Source: Xanthomonas campestris pv. phormiicola (GTDB taxonomy: Bacteria; Pseudomonadota; Gammaproteobacteria; Xanthomonadales; Xanthomonadaceae). Taken from it: a DNA stretch of 64,000 nt. Both the position numbers and the translations under genes were made by a program. Position 1 is the stretch's first letter, and every line of letters starts with the position of its first letter. Where the stretch lies: the NCBI GenBank assembly GCA_025666215.1, contig CP102593.1, positions 4,415,001 to 4,479,000 of the forward strand, written 5' to 3'. Shown piece after piece: positions 36,602 through 45,456 of the stretch. The notes below the pieces were generated by a model. It had not been told where the DNA came from. It was given only the letters and a program-made list of their open reading frames with translations, and searched no databases.

Positions 36602-39219
36602 GCTTCACCCCGCTGCGCGCCACCGCCCGCCTGCAACTGCACGCCGGATTCACCCTGCTCGACGTCGCCGCGCAGGTGCCGTACTACGCCGGCCTGGGCA
36701 TCAGCCACCTGTACCTGTCGCCGATCGGCACCGCCGTGCCCGGCTCCACCCACGGCTACGACGTCACCGATCCGCGCCAGGTCAATCCCGAACTCGGTGG
36801 CGAGCCGGCGCTGCTGCACCTGTCCGAGCGCGTGCGCGCCCACGGCATGGGCCTGATCCTGGACATCGTGCCCAACCACATGGCCGCGCACGCCGCCAAT
36901 CCGTGGTGGTGGGACGTGCTCAAGCATGGCCGGCGCAGCCGCCACGCCGGCTGGTTCGACATCGACTGGCGCGCCCCCGGGCGCGACGGCAAGCTGTGGC
37001 TGCCGGTGCTGGACCGCGCGTACGCGCAGGCGCTGAGCGAGGGCGTGCTGCAGTTGCAGGTGGCCGAGGACGGCGAGGTGCAATTGGAGCACCACGACCA
37101 GCGTTTCCCGATCCGCCTGGAAGGCGCCATCGCCCAGGATCCGCCGGCCGCGCGTCGCGCCTGGGCGGCACGGCTCAACGAGGCCGCGCGGCTGGGCGAC
37201 GACGCCCTGCACCGGCTGATCGAGCGCCAGTGCTACCGGCTGGCCTGGTGGCGGGTCGGCAACGACATGCTCAACTACCGCCGCTTCTTCGACATCACCT
37301 CGCTGGCGGCGTTGCGCGTGGAGCAGAACGAGGTCTTCGCCGCGGTGCACGAGCTGCCGCTGCGGCTGGTCGCCGACGGCCACCTCGACGGCGTGCGCGT
37401 GGACCATGTCGACGGCCTGGCCGATCCCACCGGCTACGTGCAGCGGCTGCGCGCGCAGCTGGACCGCGCCGGGCGCCGCCGCGGCATCGCCGCCGGCGGC
37501 ATCGCGCTGTACATCGAGAAGATCCTGGCGCCGCAGGAAACCCTGCGCGGCGACTGGCCCTGCGACGGCAGCACCGGCTACGACTTCATGGACCAGGTCG
37601 CCGGCGTGCTGCACGACCCGGCCGGTCTCGCGCCGCTGACCGCGCTGTGGCGCCGCGAGACCGGCCGCAGCGGCGACTTCGGCCAGGAGCAGCGCGCCGC
37701 GCGCGACGAGATCCTGCAAGGCTCGCTGCAGACCGAGTTCGTGCGCACCGTGCAGGCGCTGGCGGCCGCCGCGCACCTGGACCCGGCCACCCGCGAATTC
37801 AGCCCGCAGATGCTGGCGCACGGCCTGATGGCGCTGTTGCGGCAGTTCGAGGTGTACCGCACCTACGCCGGGCCCGATGGCCTGGACGAGACCGATGCCG
37901 CGCGCCTGGCGCAGGCCGCGCAGCGCGCGCGCGACGGCGCCGAGCCGCGGGTGTGCGCGGCGATCGACGCGATCGAGCGCTGGAGCCGCGACGGCCGCGG
38001 CACCGGCAACGCGCAGGTGGCGCTGCGGCGCATCGTGCGCCGGCGCATCGAGCAACTGTCGGCACCGCTCAACGCCAAATCGGTCGAGGACACCGCGTTC
38101 TACCGCCACGGCGTGCTGCTGTCGCGCAACGAGGTGGGCAGCGACCCGGACGTGTTCGCGCTGGCGCCGGACGCCTTCCACGCCGCCAACGCCGCGCGCG
38201 CGCAACACCACCCGCGGGCGCTGCTGGCCACCGCCACCCACGACCACAAGCGCGGCGAAGATGTGCGCATGCGCTTGACCGCGCTCAGCGCGCAGGCGCC
38301 GTGGTGGGGCGAGCAGGTGGCGCGCTTCCAGGCCTTGTCCGCCGACCTGCTGCCGGCCGGCAGCGCCACGCCGCTGCCCGGCGACGTGCTGATGCTGTGG
38401 CAGATGCTGGTCGCCGCCTGGCCGCTGGAACTGGCCGGCGACGATGCCGCCGGCCTGGCCGACTACGCCGAGCGCATCGGTGCCTGGCAGCTGAAGGCCG
38501 CGCGCGAGGCCAAGCTGCGCACCTATTGGACCTGGCCGGACGAGGCCTACGAACACGGCGCGCGCGCCCTGCTGGATGCGGCGCTGCTGGCGCCGGCCGG
38601 CGCGCCGCTGCGCGAGGCGCTGGCGCAGGCCGCGGCCGCGCTGGCCCCGGCCGGCGCGCTCAACAGCCTGGTGCAGACCACGCTGCGGCTGAGCGTGCCC
38701 GGCGTGCCCGACCTGTATCAGGGCAGCGAAGGCTGGGACCTGTCGCTGGTCGATCCGGACAACCGCCGCCCGGTGGACTACGCGCTGCGCCAGGCCTGGC
38801 TGCACGACGCCACCGCGCCGTCGGCGCTGCTGCGCGACTGGCACAGCGGCCACGTCAAGGCCTGGTTGACCGCACAGTTGCTGCAGCTGCGCGGCGCGCA
38901 TCCGGCGCTGTTCGCGCACGGCAGCTACCGGCCGCTGCAGGCGCAAGGTGCGCATGCGCAGCACCTGCTCGGCTTCGCGCGCGAGCACGAGGACAAGACC
39001 CTGGTGGTGGTGGTGCCGCGGTTGACCGCCGCAGCGCAGCCGCTGGATGCGGCGGCGCCGTTGCGCGCGCAGCTGGACTGGCATAACACCTTTCTGACGC
39101 TGCCCGCGGCACAGTACCGGCATGTGCTGAGCGAGCGCGCATTCGCAGCGTCGGCAACGACGCCGGTCTCGGACCTGCTCGCCGACTTCCCGGTGGCCGT
39201 GCTGGCCACCTTTCCCTGA
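36598..39219 (+). CDS. treY: TreY, malto-oligosyltrehalose synthase
   Basis: TreY isomerises the reducing end of malto-oligosaccharides to a trehalose linkage. The 873-residue GH13 enzyme starts RATARLQLHAGFTLLDVAAQ and has HLYLSPIGTAVPGSTHGYDVTDP, DIVPNHMAAH, YRRFFDITSLAALRVEQNEVF, DGVRVDHVDGLADPTGY, IEKILAPQETL and TATHDHKRGEDVRMRL, all typical of TreY. The ATG overlaps the malQ stop. The sequence around its stop codon has been tandemly duplicated. Confidence 0.96.
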   Translation: MSFTPLRATARLQLHAGFTLLDVAAQVPYYAGLGISHLYLSPIGTAVPGSTHGYDVTDPRQVNPELGGEPALLHLSERVRAHGMGLILDIVPNHMAAHAANPWWWDVLKHGRRSRHAGWFDIDWRAPGRDGKLWLPVLDRAYAQALSEGVLQLQVAEDGEVQLEHHDQRFPIRLEGAIAQDPPAARRAWAARLNEAARLGDDALHRLIERQCYRLAWWRVGNDMLNYRRFFDITSLAALRVEQNEVFAAVHELPLRLVADGHLDGVRVDHVDGLADPTGYVQRLRAQLDRAGRRRGIAAGGIALYIEKILAPQETLRGDWPCDGSTGYDFMDQVAGVLHDPAGLAPLTALWRRETGRSGDFGQEQRAARDEILQGSLQTEFVRTVQALAAAAHLDPATREFSPQMLAHGLMALLRQFEVYRTYAGPDGLDETDAARLAQAAQRARDGAEPRVCAAIDAIERWSRDGRGTGNAQVALRRIVRRRIEQLSAPLNAKSVEDTAFYRHGVLLSRNEVGSDPDVFALAPDAFHAANAARAQHHPRALLATATHDHKRGEDVRMRLTALSAQAPWWGEQVARFQALSADLLPAGSATPLPGDVLMLWQMLVAAWPLELAGDDAAGLADYAERIGAWQLKAAREAKLRTYWTWPDEAYEHGARALLDAALLAPAGAPLREALAQAAAALAPAGALNSLVQTTLRLSVPGVPDLYQGSEGWDLSLVDPDNRRPVDYALRQAWLHDATAPSALLRDWHSGHVKAWLTAQLLQLRGAHPALFAHGSYRPLQAQGAHAQHLLGFAREHEDKTLVVVVPRLTAAAQPLDAAAPLRAQLDWHNTFLTLPAAQYRHVLSERAFAASATTPVSDLLADFPVAVLATFP

Positions 39220-39255
39220 CACGCCGGTGGCCTCGCGCGCCACCTTCCCCTGACA
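39190..39255. repeat. tandem duplication spanning the treY stop codon
   Basis: Two units of about 33 bases, from about 39190 and 39223, both read CCGGTGGCC, then GCCACCTT, then CCCTGACA. The first copy contains the end and TGA of treY; the second lies between treY and the DUF2934 gene and repeats the stop. Confidence 0.7.
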
Positions 39256-39263
39256 AGACCGCC

Positions 39264-39452
39264 ATGGACGCAGAAACCCGCCAGCGCCGCATCGAACAAC
39301 TCGCACACGAAATCTGGGAAGCCGAAGGCCGGCCCGACGGCCGCGCCGCCCGCCACTGGGCCATGGCCGAACGCCTGGTCGACGCCGAAGCCCGCGCCGA
39401 TCCGCAAGACCACCCGCTTTCCCCGGCCGGCAACGGCCCCGCCACGTCGTAA
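39264..39452 (+). CDS. DUF2934 small protein
   Basis: A 62-residue protein whose first 45 residues fit DUF2934: RQRRIEQLAHEIWEAEGRPDGRAARHWAMAERL, with the typical WEAEGRP and HW positions. The family is made of short helical proteins of unknown role, frequently near carbohydrate genes. It lies between treY and glgX in the operon, 9 nt before the glgX start. Confidence 0.8.
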   Translation: MDAETRQRRIEQLAHEIWEAEGRPDGRAARHWAMAERLVDAEARADPQDHPLSPAGNGPATS

Positions 39453-39461
39453 GGATTTCGC

Positions 39462-41636
39462 ATGCCGCTTCGCAAGCTCGCCCGCCGCTCCCGCATCCGC
39501 GAAGGCCGCTCGTATCCGCTCGGCGCCACCTGGGACGGCCTGGGCGTCAATTTCGCGCTGTACTCGACCAATGCCACCAAGGTGGAGCTATGCCTGTTCG
39601 ACGAGCGCGGCCGCGAGGTCGAGCGCATCGCGCTGCCCGAGTACACCGACGAGATCTGGCACGGCTACCTGCCCGATGCGCGTCCCGGCCAGTTGTACGG
39701 CTACCGCGTGTACGGTCCGTACGCGCCCGACGCCGGGCACCGCTTCAATCCCAACAAGCTGCTGCTCGATCCGTACGCCAAGCAACTGGTCGGCGAACTG
39801 AAATGGGCGCCCGCCCTGTTCGGCTACACCATCGGCCACAAGGACGCGGACCTGAGCTTCGACCGCCGCGACAGCGCCGCCTACGTGCCCAAGTGCGCGG
39901 TGATCGATCCGGCCTTCACCTGGGGCAAGGACCAGCGCCTGCAGACGCCGTGGGACCGCACGGTGATCTACGAGACCCACGTGCGCGGCACCACCATGCG
40001 CCACCCGTCGGTGCCGGAGGCCTGGCGCGGCACCTTCTCCGGGCTCAAGGTGGACGAGGTGGTGGAGCACATCAAGCGGCTCGGCATGACCGCGGTGGAG
40101 CTGCTGCCGGTGCACGCCTTCGTCGACGACGAATACCTGCTCAAGCAGGGCCTGCGCAACTACTGGGGCTACAACACCATCGGCTTCTTCGCGCCGCAGC
40201 CGCGCTACATGGCCACGCGTACCGTCGCCGAGTTCAAGCAGATGGTGGCGCGGCTGCACCACGCCGGTCTGGAAGTGATCCTGGACGTGGTCTACAACCA
40301 CACCGCCGAGGGCAACGAACTGGGGCCGACGCTGTCGTTCAAGGGCATCGACAACGCCAGCTACTACCGTCTGGCGCAGGACCGCCGCTTCTACGTCAAC
40401 GACACCGGCACCGGCAACACCTTCGACCTGACCAATGCCGGCGCGCTGCGCATGGTCAACGACTCGCTGCGCTACTGGGTGTCGGAGATGCACGTGGACG
40501 GGTTCCGCTTCGACCTGGCCACCATCCTCGGCCGCGAGCACCACGGCTTCGATCCCAAGGGCGGCTTCCTCGACGCCTGCCGCCAGGATCCGCTGCTGAG
40601 CCAGGTCAAGCTGATCGCCGAACCCTGGGACGTGGGCCCCGGCGGCTACCAGGTCGGCGGCTTCCCGCCCGGCTGGTCGGAATGGAACGACAAGTTCCGC
40701 GACAACGTGCGCGCGTTCTGGCGCGGCGACGAAGGCCAGCTGGCCGAACTGGCCACGCGCCTGACCGGCTCGGCCGACCTGTTCAACCACCGCGGCCGCC
40801 GCCCCACCGCCTCGGTCAACTTCGTCACCGCCCACGACGGCTTCACCCTGCACGACCTGGTCAGCTACGAGCACAAGCACAACGAGGCCAACGGCGAGGA
40901 CAACCGCGACGGCTCGGACAACAACATCTCGGCCAACTACGGCGTGGAAGGCGAGAGCGACGACGCCGAGATCAACGCCCTGCGCCTGCGGCAGATGCGC
41001 AACATGCTGGCGACGCTGCTGCTGTCGCAGGGCACGCCGATGCTGCTGGCCGGCGACGAGTTCGGGCGCAGCAAGGGCGGCAACAACAACACCTACTGCC
41101 AGGACAACGACCTGACCTGGCTGAACTGGGAAAGCGGCGAGCGCGCGCAGCGGCTGACCGCGTTCGTGACGCGCCTGACCCACCTGCGCGCGCACTATCC
41201 GCTGCTGCACCGCGCGCGCTTCTTCGACGGCGTCTACGACGAAGAACTGGGCATCAAGGACGTGAGCTGGCTGGCGCCGGACGGCGAGGAAATGAACGAG
41301 GCGTCCTGGCACGACCCGCACGCACGCGCACTGATGATGCGCCTGGACGGCAGGGCGCCGTCCAGCGGCCTGCGCCAGGCCGCGTCGAACGTGACCTTGC
41401 TGATGATCGTCAACGGCGCCACCGAGGATGTGACCTTCACCCTGCCGATGGTCGAAGGCGAGCACTGGCGCGTGCTGATCGACACCGCCGAACGCGACCA
41501 CGAGCACGGCTTGCCCGGCGGCTCGCAATGGCATGGCATCTGCCGCTCGCTGACCCTGCTGGCGGCCGAGCGCGACGGCAAGGTCGCCGCGTCCCAGCAC
41601 CAGAATGCGGCGGCACCGCCAGCAGCGGCGGCATGA
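39462..41636 (+). CDS. glgX: GlgX, glycogen debranching enzyme
   Basis: GlgX (GH13 subfamily 11) cleaves alpha-1,6 branches, preferring short side chains left by phosphorylase. The 724-residue product has CBM48 (GVNFALYSTNATKVELCLFD), YETHVRGTTMRHPSVPEAWRGTFSGL, DVVYNHTAEGNELGPTLSF, nucleophile Asp in VDGFRFDLATILGRE, Glu in LIAEPWDVGPGGYQ, TAHDGFTLHDLVSY and the loop NNNTYCQDNDLTWLNW. An AAGGA ribosome-binding site precedes the ATG. It is the last gene of the operon. Confidence 0.96.
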   Translation: MPLRKLARRSRIREGRSYPLGATWDGLGVNFALYSTNATKVELCLFDERGREVERIALPEYTDEIWHGYLPDARPGQLYGYRVYGPYAPDAGHRFNPNKLLLDPYAKQLVGELKWAPALFGYTIGHKDADLSFDRRDSAAYVPKCAVIDPAFTWGKDQRLQTPWDRTVIYETHVRGTTMRHPSVPEAWRGTFSGLKVDEVVEHIKRLGMTAVELLPVHAFVDDEYLLKQGLRNYWGYNTIGFFAPQPRYMATRTVAEFKQMVARLHHAGLEVILDVVYNHTAEGNELGPTLSFKGIDNASYYRLAQDRRFYVNDTGTGNTFDLTNAGALRMVNDSLRYWVSEMHVDGFRFDLATILGREHHGFDPKGGFLDACRQDPLLSQVKLIAEPWDVGPGGYQVGGFPPGWSEWNDKFRDNVRAFWRGDEGQLAELATRLTGSADLFNHRGRRPTASVNFVTAHDGFTLHDLVSYEHKHNEANGEDNRDGSDNNISANYGVEGESDDAEINALRLRQMRNMLATLLLSQGTPMLLAGDEFGRSKGGNNNTYCQDNDLTWLNWESGERAQRLTAFVTRLTHLRAHYPLLHRARFFDGVYDEELGIKDVSWLAPDGEEMNEASWHDPHARALMMRLDGRAPSSGLRQAASNVTLLMIVNGATEDVTFTLPMVEGEHWRVLIDTAERDHEHGLPGGSQWHGICRSLTLLAAERDGKVAASQHQNAAAPPAAAA

Positions 41637-42241
41637 GCGTCGCGGCAGCGAAGCGACGGTAGCGGCGCGGATGGTGGCTGGCCACCGCCCGCTGCCCGTT
41701 TCGCGGACACAGGCCTTGCGCCTGTGGAGGAGCGGCTTCGGCCCCGACCGGGTCCGCAAGCCTGCAGGCCACCCGGCGCCAACCATCGCGGCTGCGTCGG
41801 GCCACCAATCGGCGTTGATGCCTTGTTCGATGCCGAGCGCTTGTTTCGGCGTGGTTCCTCGCGGTTGAAGGCGCGCCTGCAGAGGATCGGGCTAGAGCGC
41901 CCGGCTGCGCCCGGCTGCGCCTGGATCGCGTGCGAGCGCGGACGATCAGTACCGGTGGTGCGAGCGTGTCACGCGACGGCGAATCGCCGGGACGGTTGCC
42001 ACGCCCTGCGCTGCGCGCTGGCCACCGCCTTGCCCGGCGCCGGTGCCGCCGCGACCGCGTCCGACACCGCGGCGCCGGCGTCGGCCAGCGCCTGGCGCAA
42101 CTGCCCGATCGGCTTTTCGGTATCGTTGGCCCGCAGGACGCGCCGCATCCGCGCATGGCCGACGGAAGTTGGCCGATCCGCATGGCGCCATGCCATCCGC
42201 GTCCGCAGCGAGCCGTTCACCCCCCTCCCGCAGGAGTCCGC
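41637..42241. other. 600-bp stretch without a recognised gene
   Basis: Between glgX and the cysG-like gene no reading frame shows a domain. At 41724-41752 there is a single degenerate arm of the GGAGCGGCTTCGGCC palindrome family. A GCAGGAG ribosome-binding site for the next gene lies at its right end (about 42229-42235). The remaining sequence shows no clear terminator. Confidence 0.4.
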
Positions 42242-43228
42242 ATGCCGCTGTATCCCTTGTTCGCCGACCTGGCCGGGCGCCGCGTGCTGGTGGTCGGCGG
42301 CGGCGAGGTGGCGATGCGCAAGATCGAGGCGCTGCTGCACGCCGGCGCGCAGGTGCTGGTGTACGCGCACGCGCTCAACGCCACGGTGGCGCAGTGGCTG
42401 GCGCAGGGCCGCCTGCAGCGGGTCGACGGCGAGTTCGATGCGCAGTGGCTGGACGACGCCTGGCTGGTGGTCGCGGCCACCGACGACACCGCCTTCAACC
42501 GCGCACTCGCCGCGCAGGCCGGGCAGCGCCGCAAGCTGGTCAACGTAGTCGACGATGCCGAGCTGTCCACGTTCCAGGTGCCGGCGATCATCGACCGCGA
42601 TCCGCTACTGGTGGCGATTTCCTCCAGCGGCGCGGCGCCGATGCTGGCGCGGCGCCTGCGCGAGCGCTGGGAAACCGAGCTGGACCATTCCTACGCGCAG
42701 CTGGCGCAGCTGTTCGCGCGCCACCGCGAGGCGATCCGCGCGCGCCTGCCGCAGCTGGCGCAGCGCCGGCGCTGGTTCGAACAGGTGCTGGAAGGCCCGG
42801 TGCAGGTGCTGCTGCAGGGCGGCCAGCCCCAGGCCGCCGAGCAGGCCTTCCACGACGCCCTGCAGCGCAGCGAGCAGGACGTGCCGCGCCGCGGCAGCGT
42901 GTGGCTGGTCGGCACCGGCAACGGCGACCCCGGCGCGCTGACGCTGAAGGCGCTGCGTGCGTTGAACCAGGCCGATCTGTTGCTGTGCGATCCGGCAGTG
43001 GACGCCGCGGTGCTGGGCCTGGCGCGCCGCGATGCGACGCGGCAGCCGCTGCCGGCCGACGACGCCGCGCACTTCGCGCTGCTGGTCGAACAGGTACAGG
43101 CCGGGCAGCGCGTGGTCAGCCTGAAGCCGGGCGATGCGTTCCGGCAGGCGCCGCATGCGCAGCTGGCCACGCAGCTGGCCGCCGCCGGGATCGCCTGCGA
43201 CGTGGTCGCGGGCGTGGCGCTGGATTGA
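42242..43228 (+). CDS. siroheme synthase CysG with truncated methyltransferase domain
   Basis: The 328-residue protein has a complete precorrin-2 dehydrogenase/sirohydrochlorin ferrochelatase part: LFADLAGRRVLVVGGGEVAMRKIEALL (NAD site), NVVDDAELSTFQVPAIIDRDPL with the catalytic Asp, and ISSSGAAPMLARRLRERWE. A C-terminal uroporphyrinogen-III methyltransferase region starts at VWLVGTGNGDPGALTLKALRALNQADLLLCDP but stops after about 105 residues (VVAGVALD), where the domain is normally about 240 residues. It may keep only the dehydrogenase/chelatase activities. The start has a GCAGGAG ribosome-binding site. No cys genes are adjacent. Confidence 0.85.
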   Translation: MPLYPLFADLAGRRVLVVGGGEVAMRKIEALLHAGAQVLVYAHALNATVAQWLAQGRLQRVDGEFDAQWLDDAWLVVAATDDTAFNRALAAQAGQRRKLVNVVDDAELSTFQVPAIIDRDPLLVAISSSGAAPMLARRLRERWETELDHSYAQLAQLFARHREAIRARLPQLAQRRRWFEQVLEGPVQVLLQGGQPQAAEQAFHDALQRSEQDVPRRGSVWLVGTGNGDPGALTLKALRALNQADLLLCDPAVDAAVLGLARRDATRQPLPADDAAHFALLVEQVQAGQRVVSLKPGDAFRQAPHAQLATQLAAAGIACDVVAGVALD

Positions 43229-43261
43229 TTCGGCGCGACGCGGCGCGACCGCGACGGCCGA

Positions 43262-44530
43262 TCAAGCCGACGCCGGCGCCACCGCAACGTCCGCCGCCGG
43301 CACCCCCGCCACCTGCAGCAACGGCTTGCGCAAACCCACCCACAGCGCCAGCGACAGCAGCGAGATGCCGCCGAGCAGCAGGAACGCGGTGCGGTAGCCG
43401 AAGTCCTGCGCGATCCAGCCGCCCAGCGCCGGACTCAGCGCCGCGCCGATGCCCTGCACCGTCATCACCGCGCCCTGGCCGACGTTGACCCGGCCGGTGC
43501 CCTGCAGCAGCCGCGCCACCAGCGCCGGCACCGCCACGCTCTGCAGGCCGGCGCCGACGCCGTCGAGGATCTGCACCGGGAACACGCCCCACGCATGGAT
43601 CAGGCTGGCCGCGATCAGCCCGCGCAGCGGCAGCGCCAGGAAGGTCAGCAGCATCACCCACCAATGCCCGCGCACGCGGATCAGGCGCATCGCCAGCAAC
43701 GAGGCCACCACCATGGTCGCCTGCGCGACGATGATCGTGGTCGCGGTCAGCGCACTGGGATCGCCCTGGTGCGCGGCGACCACGGCCATGCCGTACAGCG
43801 GCAGCATCGCCGCATTGCCCAGATGGAACAGCGCCAGCGCCAACGCCAACACCAGCAGCGGCTTGCAGGTCAGCAGCACCGACCAGCCGCTGGCGTGCGC
43901 CGCGCCGTGCGCGCCGGCGTCGGCCAGGCCGCGCGCGGCGCGATGGTCGATCGCATCGCGCGGGATCAGCAGCACCGAGACGATCGCCAGGATGCCGAAG
44001 CCTGCGGTCAGCGCGAACACCGCGCCGAAGCCGAATGTCCAGCCGAGCAGGCCGGCCAGCGCCGCCGCGACCACGTTGCCGGCATGGCTGCCGACCTGGT
44101 TGCGCGCGATCTGGTGATCGAAACCGGCCTGCCGCACCAGGCCCAGGGTGATGCCCGACAGCGCCGGGCCCAGCGCCGCGGCGGCGAGCGCGGTCATCAC
44201 CTGCGCGGTCACCACGCCGGCGAAGCTAGGCGACCACCACAGCAGCGCCGAGGCCAGCAGGATCAGGCTGCAGCCGACCACCACGATGCTGCGCTTGCGC
44301 CGGGTCGCATCGACCAGCGCGCCGCCGGGGGTGGTCGCGAGCATGCCGGCGATGCCGCCGACGCTCATCACCGAGCCGATCGCCGCCACCGACCAGCCCT
44401 TGGATTGCAGGAACACGCTCAGGAACGGACCGAGCCCGTCCTGCACGTCGGCCAGGGTGAAGTTCAGCGCTTCCAACGCACGCGTGCCGCGCGGGCGGGC
44501 GCCAGGCGCGGCGGCCGGCCGCGCGCTCAT
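43262..44530 (-). CDS. MFS transporter
   Basis: A 422-residue integral membrane protein with about 12 helices. The loop 2-3 region reads GGALVDATRRKRSIVVVG, a variant of the MFS motif G-x-x-x-D-R-x-x-R-R. Other segments are LEALNFTLADVQDGLGPFLSVFLQ (N-terminal) and DGVGAGLQSVAVPALVARLLQGTGRVNVGQGAVMTVQG (helix 10-11). The substrate is not evident. It converges on the cysG-like gene, with only 33 bases between the stops. Confidence 0.88.
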   Translation of the reverse strand: MSARPAAAPGARPRGTRALEALNFTLADVQDGLGPFLSVFLQSKGWSVAAIGSVMSVGGIAGMLATTPGGALVDATRRKRSIVVVGCSLILLASALLWWSPSFAGVVTAQVMTALAAAALGPALSGITLGLVRQAGFDHQIARNQVGSHAGNVVAAALAGLLGWTFGFGAVFALTAGFGILAIVSVLLIPRDAIDHRAARGLADAGAHGAAHASGWSVLLTCKPLLVLALALALFHLGNAAMLPLYGMAVVAAHQGDPSALTATTIIVAQATMVVASLLAMRLIRVRGHWWVMLLTFLALPLRGLIAASLIHAWGVFPVQILDGVGAGLQSVAVPALVARLLQGTGRVNVGQGAVMTVQGIGAALSPALGGWIAQDFGYRTAFLLLGGISLLSLALWVGLRKPLLQVAGVPAADVAVAPASA

Positions 44531-44700
44531 CGCCGCACCGCCGCGCAAGCGGAAAGGCGCGAGACACCGTAGCGAGCCGCACAGCGGAGAAGCGACATGG
44601 CGAGGTCCTCAAAGCGCCGCCGCCGACACCGCGACGGACGCGAAACGATACGCAGCGCAGGGGCGGCCGCGTCGCCGCGGCCGCCCCCACCCCGCCCGGT

Positions 44701-45357
44701 TCAATGCTTGGGTTTGGGCTTCGGCTTGGGCTTGTCGGCGTCATGCGGCTTGGGCGGGTGCGGCTTGGGCGCGATCGGCTGCAACGCCGATACCTTCGCA
44801 CCCAATGCCTGCGCATGGATCACCATGCCGTGCGGCGAGGCCAGCGCGTGGCCTGCCACCGCCAGCGGCTTGCCCACCGCCAGCCATTTGGCCAAGGGCG
44901 CGGCGGCATGCGGCGGGAAGCGCACGCTGCTGTGGTCTTCGAGCAGCACGCCGTGCACCTGCCCGTGCGGGCCATGCAGCAGCCGCGCGACGATCCCGCT
45001 GTGCTGGGTCTTGGCCGGTTTTTCGTGCTTGTCGGGCTTCGCTGATTTCTCCGGCTTCTTGGCCGGCTTGTGCTGGGCGTGCGGCCCATGCGGTCCGCGG
45101 TCGGCGATGCGCTTGCCGCCGTCGGGATCGATCGCCAGCGCGACCAGCATGTCCACGCCGTAGGGCTTGAGTCCGCGCACGCCGAGCGCGATGCCCGGCT
45201 TGAGCGTTTTCAGCAGCTGCGCCGACAGGTGCGGCGCGGTATGCACTTCGGTGCCGTCGTCGAGCAGCAGGCCATCGACCTCGGCCTTGGGATTGAGCAG
45301 GAAACGGGCGAGCGTGCCGCGGGTTTCCGGCAGGTAATCGGGATCGACCCAATGCAT
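44701..45357 (-). CDS. two-repeat protein with small OB-like domains, no signal peptide
   Basis: The 218-residue protein contains two copies of a domain: LARFLLNPKAEVDGLLLDDG followed by TEVHTAPHLSAQL near residue 16, and VARLLHGPHGQVHGVLLEDH followed by SSVRFPPHAAAPL near 122. A Lys/His/Pro-rich linker lies between and a (PK)n tail closes the protein. The upstream gene 45457-46263 has the same two-copy design, so these are paralogues. No known family was recognised; the pattern of short strands around a conserved DGT/PPH motif suggests an OB-like fold (inference). A TTGGAG ribosome-binding site precedes the ATG. Confidence 0.7.
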   Translation of the reverse strand: MHWVDPDYLPETRGTLARFLLNPKAEVDGLLLDDGTEVHTAPHLSAQLLKTLKPGIALGVRGLKPYGVDMLVALAIDPDGGKRIADRGPHGPHAQHKPAKKPEKSAKPDKHEKPAKTQHSGIVARLLHGPHGQVHGVLLEDHSSVRFPPHAAAPLAKWLAVGKPLAVAGHALASPHGMVIHAQALGAKVSALQPIAPKPHPPKPHDADKPKPKPKPKH

Positions 45358-45456
45358 GGCGTTACTCCAATAAAAGTGGGGACCGGCGTTGTGCCGGTGA
45401 CGGCGCCCGCCGCAACAGGCAGCGGGCGCCGCAATCGCAAGACCAGGTGCGGGGAA

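Noticed and set aside
35965..39306. Long minus-strand open frame opposite malQ and treY
   Set aside because: Same reasons as above: no family pattern and complete overlap with well-supported genes.
41969..42183. Minus-strand frame beginning MRRVLRANDTEKPIGQLRQA in the gap before the cysG-like gene
   Set aside because: It looks somewhat helical, but it has no ribosome-binding site or known family, and antisense frames are common here.
41930..42241. In-frame extension upstream of the cysG-like gene
   Set aside because: The ATG at 42242 has a good GCAGGAG site and begins the family sequence; the 104 upstream codons have no similarity.
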